NCBI GenBank assembly: GCA_018105865.1
Contig: CM030841.1
Span: 8,606,229-8,670,228 of the forward strand
Direction of reading: 5' to 3'
DNA length: 64,000 nucleotides
Source: Metaphire vulgaris
Lineage: Eukaryota; Annelida; Clitellata; Crassiclitellata; Megascolecidae
The notes under the pieces: generated by a model
What the model was told of the DNA's origin: nothing
The model's input: only the letters and a program-made list of their open reading frames with translations
Databases searched by the model: none
Translations under genes and position numbers: made by a program
Shown: positions 39,955-64,000 of the stretch, piece by piece
Numbering within the stretch: position 1 is the first letter of the stretch
How the letters are laid out: each line of letters starts with the position of its first letter

Positions 39955-40414
39955 TCTCTCTCTTCCCTTCTCTCTCTTCCCTTCTCTTCTCTCTCTCTCT
40001 TCCCTTCTCTCTCTGTCTCTCCGTTTCACTTTCTCCTGTCTCTTTCTTTCTTTCTCTCCTCTTCTCTCTCTCTCTCTTCCTCTCTCTCTCTCTCACTCTC
40101 TCTTTCTCTCCTCTTTCTCTCATCTCTCTCTCTTCTCTCTTCTCTTCCTCTCTCTCACTCTCTCTTTCATACTCTCTCTTTCTCTCCTCTCCCTCTCATC
40201 TCTCTCTCTTCTCTCTTCTCTTCCTCTCTCTCTCACGGTCGTATCACCTCTTCCAGCTGGTAGACGCTTGCTCGATTAGGTACTACACATCAGAGACGTC
40301 CGTGCTACGGCGCGGCATTTATGCCACTCGAAACAGCACTTTGATAGGCTCCGTTCTCTCTCTCTCTCCCATCGTTTGCCCGCTCATCAGATACCCGTCG
40401 GGTGCATTCTCCCC

Positions 40415-40476
<62 letters not shown>
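39906..40476. repeat. CT-rich low-complexity tract
   Basis: Impure TCTC/TTCC repeats to 40235 and a pure (CT)n at 40418-40474. Confidence 0.9.
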
Positions 40477-40478
<2 letters not shown>

Positions 40479-40764
40479 CGCCCTTTATCCCGTCTGCGTT
40501 TGATTGCGGCGATGATGGATCGTGTAGTAGAATTGACCCTTGCTGCTTCCCGCTCCTCGCATTTGCACTTGAAGACCGCTTAGACCGGATTGCGTTCCGG
40601 ATTCCGGCGATTGAACCCACTCGTTAACGTCTTTGTCGACCGATCCGCAAGATCCCATTATGCGGAGACCTCTTGAAGTCTAAGGAGAGAGTCGCCAATG
40701 TCTCCGTCTTAAAAGAACTTCGGATAGATGTCGCAATATCTCGCACAAATTTCGCTGCATGCAA

Positions 40765-40910
40765 GAAATTTAATCTAATCTAATATTAAGCTTCTATGGC
40801 GCCACTTTATGATGCACAGGAGCATCAACCGATGGCACACCAAATCCAAATAATTAAAGATCCAGGTCAAATCCAGGGTATCCGGCCGGACAAAACGGGT
40901 GACAGTCTAT
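40765..40910. repeat. Dispersed repeat (TTCTATAGCGCCAC family), copy 2
   Basis: This is near-identical to 30700-30830 through AGCATCAACCGATGGCACAC and CAGGTCAAATCCAGGGTATC. A third, shorter piece is at 54740-54790 inside gene B. Confidence 0.5.
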
Positions 40911-41046
40911 GGTGGATAAGCCAGGTCAAAGAAATAACCGACGCGATGGAAGCTGGTGAAAATCGAAGTAAAATGACACGAAACAATTGGAATTGATTTG
41001 TCCAAACACCTTAGAAATGTAAAAGACACGGTGTGCGTATGAAGCA

Positions 41047-41199
41047 GGGCCACCGAGAGGGCCACCGAGAGGGCCACCGAGAGGGCCACCGAGAGGGCCA
41101 CCGAGAGGGCCACCGAGAGGGCCACCGAGAGGGCCACCGAGAGAGCCACCGAAAGGGCCACCGAGAGGGCCACCGAGAGGGCCACCGAGAGGGCCACCG
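41047..41199. repeat. 12-bp minisatellite GGGCCACCGAGA
   Basis: About 12.7 tandem copies with two single-base variants. It keeps an open frame on both strands because the unit is a multiple of three. Confidence 0.95.
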
Positions 41200-41384
41200 G
41201 GCCCATGTGCAGAACAGTCGCGGGGCCCCTAAAGTGGTGACCAGTGTTGACGACCATATTTGCTTACCAGTCTTTTCAGGAGGCAGTTAAAACTTAAAAC
41301 ATATCTTGTGCTTTGTTGACGGGCGCATTTAACGCTCTCGCGTATCCACCCCCTAACCTAACCCTAACTGCGGATCCGCCCGGA

Positions 41385-41607
41385 CAGAGACGTTCATGGG
41401 TTGGGTTTTGGGTAGGGTCAGACTTTTCCATATTAATAGTTGGTTGGGTTGGGTCAGAAAATAAGTCATGGTTTAAGAAACTGTGATGTATTACAGTGGG
41501 TTGGGTCAAGAAAATTTATTATCGGCATGGGTGGGGTTGGGTTGGGTTGGAGATTTGATGGGTTGGGTTGGATTGGGTTCTAAAAAATGGACCCATGGAC
41601 ATCTCTG
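41385..41607. mobile_element. hAT-like MITE with (GGGTT)n interior
   Basis: CAGAGACGTTCATGGGTTGG is at the left and CCATGGACATCTCTG at the right. The flanks CGCCCGGA/CGCCCTGA match at 7 of 8. A partial direct duplicate of its right half is at 41646-41713. A related copy is at 58754-58988. Confidence 0.6.
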
Positions 41608-41719
41608 CGCCCTGAAGGGCCCCGCGTCCAGGCACATCGCCTGTCATGGGTGGGGTTGGGTTGGAGATTTGATGGGTTGGGTTGGATTGGGTTCTAAAAA
41701 TGGACCCATGGCATTTGCT

Positions 41720-41987
41720 CCCTGCCCTCCTCTCGGCTGGGCTGCGTATATAACTCGGCCATATCCGATTATATCTTTCGACAGGAAGACATTTGTTACT
41801 TTCACGAATGATAATTGTTTCCAAATGTCATTCAACATCAAATGAGGACAATCAAAAAAATCAAAAAAGATTTTTAACATACGAGATTAAGATATCTGTG
41901 ATGTTATATGCAACATAACGAGGAGATAGCGACAAAGCAGGAAAGAAGCATGCAAGAATGAGAAGCAACGGCTATTAATTGCTCGCG

Positions 41988-42045
<58 letters not shown>

Positions 42046-42290
42046 GGCGCTAAACCCGTCTCAAAAGCCAAGTGCATGAAAGCCATCGATGGATTCTGTT
42101 TCCTGAAATACGTGAAACCTTTTAGCGTAAAAGTGTAGGATGGAGTCTTTGCATTACTAAGATTTCCACCTGAACTTATTTTATTAAAAATCGCAGACGC
42201 TTAATAGAGAGATTCTGTAACATGCGTTTCCAGTATATCACGTATTGAATGTATTGTTTGTCTTAGTCTTTCGCTCCCGGAGTCTCGTCT
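41720..42290. other. Intergenic with (TA)n
   Basis: Pure TA tract at 41990-42044; nothing else recognised. Confidence 0.6.
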
Positions 42291-42291
42291 C

Positions 42292-42297
42292 TCTCCC

Positions 42298-42329
<32 letters not shown>

Positions 42330-42367
42330 AATTTTATCGTCCATTTCAAACACATAGGTGTTCATCG

Positions 42368-42435
<68 letters not shown>
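42292..42435. repeat. Two (CT)n tracts
   Basis: CT at 42292-42324 and 42370-42435, separated by unique sequence. Confidence 0.95.
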
Positions 42436-42442
<7 letters not shown>

Positions 42443-42466
42443 CATGCACACACAGTCACTCTCACT

Positions 42467-42652
42467 CAGGGACGTAGCTAGGAATGGGCTTGGGGGTTCA
42501 AGCCCCCACAAACCTGAAGCTTAGCATCCCCAAAATGAATTTAAGCCCAAATGGCGTTGCGTGCTCAAAGGAAGAAAGGGGAGTGAATCTTTGGCTTCAG
42601 CTCCCCCTCCCCAAAAACAACTAAATCCTGCCCATGCCTAGCTACGTAACTG
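42467..42652. mobile_element. hAT-like MITE, CAGGGACGTAGCTAGG family
   Basis: The ends are CAGGGACGTAGCTAGGAATG and CATGCCTAGCTACGTAACTG. The flanks CTCTCACT/CTCTCATT match at 7 of 8. Confidence 0.7.
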
Positions 42653-42736
42653 CTCTCATTCCTCCTAATATTTCTGACAAAATTGCATATTTCTCTATAG
42701 GAAGTGCTTTTTCAGTGGAAACGCACGCGAACAGCG

Positions 42737-43579
42737 TTTTTCCGGTGTACGGACTTTTGGTCATAGGACACTTGGTCATAGGACACTTGGTCATAGGACA
42801 CTTGGTCATAGGACACTTGGTCATAGGACACTTGGTCATAGGACAGTCTGTCATAAAGACTTTTGGTCATACGGACCTTTGTTCATAGGACAGTTGGTCA
42901 TAGGACAGTTGGTCATAGCCATTTGGTCATATAAGAACTTTTGGTCATACGGACTTTTGATCATACGTACTTTTGGTCATACGTGTGATGGTCAAACGTG
43001 AGAAACTTTTATTGAAACCTAATATATTAAAGATATAACTTTTGATATATTAGTCTTTAATCGTAGAAGCATGAAGCGAAAAGTGTTACCTAGTCGTAAA
43101 TCAACTAATGACATCAAACTAACAAGTCTAAATGCAAGATAAAAATGTTACGGCTAACTTAACTGTGGACCGTCTTATGCATAATTATGTAAGCGATAAA
43201 AATGCTATGGCAACTAACAACATCAAACGAAAAACATATCAAATGAAAAGATAAAATTGGGTTGGCGGTTGAACTTCTAAGACGGTCAATTGACCAACAT
43301 AATTAGGCATCTCACGTATGACCAAAAGTCCGATAACCAGGGTGCGATTTGTGACCTGGAGCAGAGGGGGGATATGTCGAGCTTGGGGGGTGTAGTTGTT
43401 GTGTAAGTGTAGCAGTGGGGATGCAGTGTGGGGGATGTAGCAGTATGGGGATGCAGTTGGGCAGTTGGAGGGTACCCCCATTCCCCCTACAAATCGCGCC
43501 CTGCGTATGACCTAAAGTCCGTATGACCAAGTGGCTATTACCAATTGTCCTATGGCCAAAAGTCCTAAGACCGTTTTCC
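42737..43579. mobile_element. Palindromic element of GGTCATA units
   Basis: The left end (TTTTCCGGTGTACGGACTTT, then TGGTCATAGGA) is inverted at the right as TCCTATGGCCAAAAGTCC and then TAAGACCGTTTTCC. Between them are six tandem CTTGGTCATAGGACA units (42765-42850) and further ACTTTTGGTCATACG units. A smaller element is nested at 43338-43503. Confidence 0.5.
43338..43503. mobile_element. hAT-like MITE, CAGGGTGCGATTTGT family, nested
   Basis: The ends CAGGGTGCGATTTGTGACCT and ACAAATCGCGCCCTG match the 56-bp copy at 4008-4063. The flanks are eroded. It lies inside the palindromic element 42737-43579. Confidence 0.6.
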
Positions 43580-43775
43580 AAGCCTTTTGTAGAATTAAAG
43601 CACTGTCTATCGGTCCACGTGTTCCTCTGGTTTCAAGAGAAGTAACTGTGTCATTATACTGTATTTATAAATGTCTAAAATCTTAAAACTCACGTAGAAA
43701 GATTCTCTTTGCTATAAAGAATCGAATTTTCCATTGTTTGACTTAAGACCTAGTCAATTGATCAACTAAATTTAA

Positions 43776-44206
43776 GGGGCTGTCCATTAATTACGTCAAC
43801 AAAATAGAGGGATGGGTTTAAAAAAGTTTGGCATTTGTTGACAAGGGGAGTCAAGAGAAGTTGACGTCAACAATTTAATCTTTTTACAAATGACAAAGAA
43901 TATTGAAAATCATGGAATACTATTTATTACAATGGAAAAAGCCTGACAAGCAAAAAAACAAGGTCATCATCACCACATTATGAGACTTGACGAACAAAAG
44001 AATGGGGAAAATGGTCATCGCCGCAAAAATAATAACCTTCTAAACTTTTAGAGAGACCCGTCACTGTTCTTAGTTGAGGGGTGGTCAAAAGTTTTTGACA
44101 TACTGTACTTCTAGGAGCGCGGTCACTGAAAAGTTGGCAGTTGTTGACAACGGGGAGTGTGCAAAAAATTGCCCAACAACTGTTGACTTAATTAATGGAC
44201 AGCCCC
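43776..44206. mobile_element. PIF/Harbinger-like MITE
   Basis: The ends are GGGGCTGTCCATTAATTACG and its complement. The flanking trinucleotide TAA is degraded to AAA on the right. The interior has two copies of the GACRAGC...GGTCATC motif (43943-43972, 43987-44021). Same family as 48012-48593. Confidence 0.6.
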
Positions 44207-44499
44207 AAACGGATTTCGAGGCATTGAATCACTTGATAAATGCCATTTACTTTTTAAGCTTTTCGTCAAATTTGAGATCCAGATTTCTTCTCACCATAAC
44301 TCTTACTGACAAGAATCACACCGGAGGCCTGCACTGTGTTCCACGCAAGTTTTCTGATTCATAAAAAGAGACGAAACATTCCTAAGATTTCTGAGAACTT
44401 GTGCAAGTTCATGGTTCAGGATCTGTTCTCACGCGTGCTCCAAAATCCTCGTGAAACCACGGGAATCGTCTCTTGGAAAATTTCCTCCAAGCTGAGGAA

Positions 44500-45060
44500 G
44501 GCCGTTTGGCGCTGCGGACGGAGGCTTAGACGACGGCTTTTTGCCCACGCTCGGTGCCTCCATTCAGCGGTGTCTTTAGTCTTTACGGGCTTTGTACGCT
44601 TGCCTTCAGCGCCGTCCGTCCGCCCGTCGCTCGAAAAGACGGCGGCGCGCCATAGTCGGCGACCGCTTACGGGCAGCGGCTGCAGCTACCGCTGTGCCCG
44701 TCGACCGCCGCGTGAGTCCTGCATCCTTCGTCTCGTTCCCGCGCGGTTAATCCTCGGACACCGCAGTTAAGAACCGGCGAAACGGTTGAAGTGTGCAGTC
44801 CCGTCGATACTCGGGAAACTGCCCGCGTTATTGCATATGCCGCTTTCTCCCATCCTACCCCACCCCACCCCCCGTGCTGCTACGAAATCCAGATTTATAT
44901 ACGTCGTGCCGGTGCGTAAGACGCATTATGGAAGCACCGAACTTCTGCGCGTTCGACGGCGAGGAGACGGGGAGCGGTTACGTTTCACAGCGTTAAGCCG
45001 TATTAGACGCTATGTACGGCGGCCGAGTTCATCGGACATTTTCGTGCTTATGTATGCGAA
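44500..45060 (+). promoter_or_regulatory. CpG-dense block upstream of gene B
   Basis: The segment is strikingly rich in CG dinucleotides and G+C compared with the AT-rich surroundings, for example around 44500-44560 and 44590-44740. It ends about 400 bp before the gene B start codon. It may be a CpG-rich promoter or a 5' non-coding exon. An open frame at 44336-44770 crosses it but shows only the Arg/Pro/Ser bias expected of GC-rich DNA. Confidence 0.3.
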
Positions 45061-45469
45061 GGCAAAAGACGAACGGTTAGGGGGCGCTCAAATGGTGACG
45101 GCGATCGTATGGAATCTATCTATAATCTAGAGAAAGAATAACAAGAGATTAAGCGAGATTCTCTCTCTCTCTCTCCTCTCTCTCTCTTTCGACAGATAAA
45201 TATACGAGTCCAGATGACTGGGGGAGTTGGAATGAAACCGACTGAGAAGAGTCGCTAGTCAGGTATATTTGGAAATCATAGACCACGTTCCGATGAAAGT
45301 GAGTCAGAGTGACACAAAGTCGAAGAGAAATCTCTCCTTCTTGCTGTCAGAGTAGTAGTATCGGAATTCTCGCTGCTGATAGAAGCAGGTCAGTCGGCAT
45401 TTGTTATTGGATTATTGACGATCGTGCACGTCGATAGATACTGAAAGTTAATCAATCGACAAATTCGAG

Positions 45470-63210
<17,741 letters not shown>

Positions 63211-64000
63211 GTCAGTTTTCGTTTCGTACGCGAAAATTAGTAATTAAGAGGAAACTTAGACGCGACGCCTCAATTTAACGACTTAGTTGTTAATCAAGAG
63301 TGTGGAGAATCTAGACGCGATCTTATCAAGAAAGATAAAATTGCTACAGTGTATCTATAACAACTCTTCTCTTACGGAAATTCAATGGCGAAAATCTTAC
63401 TATGCGTCATCATCATCATCATCATCTTCATTATTATTATTATTCAGGCCGCCTTATATAGCGCAGTGCACACGAAGAAAGTTCAAAATCAAGAGCTCTT
63501 ATTCTGCGCACTTCAAATCTTGTTGCTATCATTCTCCATTGAAATGCCTTCCTGTGCACTGTCTACCCTGCCTGGATCTACAACCTCGACAGCTACGGAT
63601 TACGGATTTTACCCAGATTGAGCGCTCCCCGGGCCAAGCTTTCGGGGAGCGATATAGAAAATTTCGTTTCATTTATTTAGACCTACTTAGTAAAGCAGCA
63701 GTGAGATTGGTGATCAACTTTACGCAGACAATGTTAAATACCACTCATTCAAGGCCTTCATGAAAAATCATCCGCTTTCGATGATAACTTTAATTAAACG
63801 CTAAAATAGTAATTTTGAACAAATTGAATGATTAGCAATAGCGATAACGGATAAAGCGCCATATGGCTCTCTTTGCCATAATGCTTACTAGATATGAGCC
63901 AAAAATACTCGACGCTGGATCAAGACCGGAAAATACCTAGGATTTTAAAAACAAAATTTGGGTTTTAGGGTTATAGATTTTTAAAGGGTTTTTAAATTTT
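63211..64000. other. After the gene B membrane exon, nothing recognised
   Basis: AT-rich, with a short (CAT)n/(ATT)n near 63408-63445. No tail exon for gene B was found. Confidence 0.4.

Noticed and set aside
39892..40583. 227-codon Ser/Leu-rich open frame
   Set aside because: The CT microsatellite gives SLSLS repeats in all frames.
42745..42860. CRISPR-like regular repeats
   Set aside because: Units are directly tandem 15-mers without unique spacers, in a eukaryotic palindromic element.
44336..44770. 144-codon + frame as a gene
   Set aside because: Only GC-driven Arg/Ser/Pro bias, no start context or similarity to the local genes; better seen as a CpG-rich block.

Overview
Organism and overall character. 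The window is eukaryotic, most probably from a marine invertebrate metazoan. Coding sequence is split into small exons with GT/AG borders. The exons encode extracellular animal modules (SUEL/galactose-binding lectin, CUB, sushi-like) and a single-pass membrane segment. The surrounding DNA is full of microsatellites, LINE remnants and short DNA transposons. I cannot fix the phylum from sequence alone; the frequent TAGGCCTA-type words and the lectin/CUB/sushi architecture would suit a deuterostome, sponge or similar lineage. No rRNA, tRNA, CRISPR or prokaryotic features were recognised.

Genes. I support two host genes, both on the + strand and apparently tandem paralogues. Gene A (about 10.37-36.19 kb) has exons for a signal peptide, an SUEL-type lectin domain, a CUB-like domain, a sushi-like module, a transmembrane helix and a cytoplasmic tail with a stop codon. 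Gene B (45.47 kb to beyond 63.21 kb, open at the right edge) has the same series: signal peptide, SUEL lectin, CUB (here split in two by a phase-0 intron), sushi-like module, a short linker exon and a transmembrane helix. The sushi exons (159 bp) and transmembrane exons (88 bp) are equal in length between the copies. Intron phases match, and cysteine spacings are identical or nearly so. The products should be type I cell-surface lectin receptors. No characterised protein with exactly this order is known to me.

Region by region. 0-10 kb: microsatellites, short DNA transposons and a frameshifted non-LTR retrotransposon on the - strand (about 4.8-7.9 kb). 10.3-36.2 kb: gene A, with introns holding a LINE interrupted by a hAT-like element, a mariner-like element with long inverted repeats, a Harbinger-like MITE and many hAT-like elements. 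36.3-45.4 kb: intergenic DNA with long trinucleotide arrays, a deleted hAT copy that keeps a transposase start, minisatellites and a CpG-rich block before gene B. 45.4-63.2 kb: gene B with comparable introns. 63.2-64 kb: no recognised coding sequence.

Mobile DNA. About 38 short elements have CA...TG-type terminal inverted repeats. Fourteen are flanked by a perfect 8-bp target-site duplication, which indicates the hAT superfamily. Several are nested, giving relative insertion ages. Two unusual patterns stand out. One internal motif (GACRAGC, an A-run, GGTCATC) recurs inside elements with unrelated ends. Several other elements have interiors that are tandem arrays of a short unit. All calls come from reading the sequence; no database search was run.
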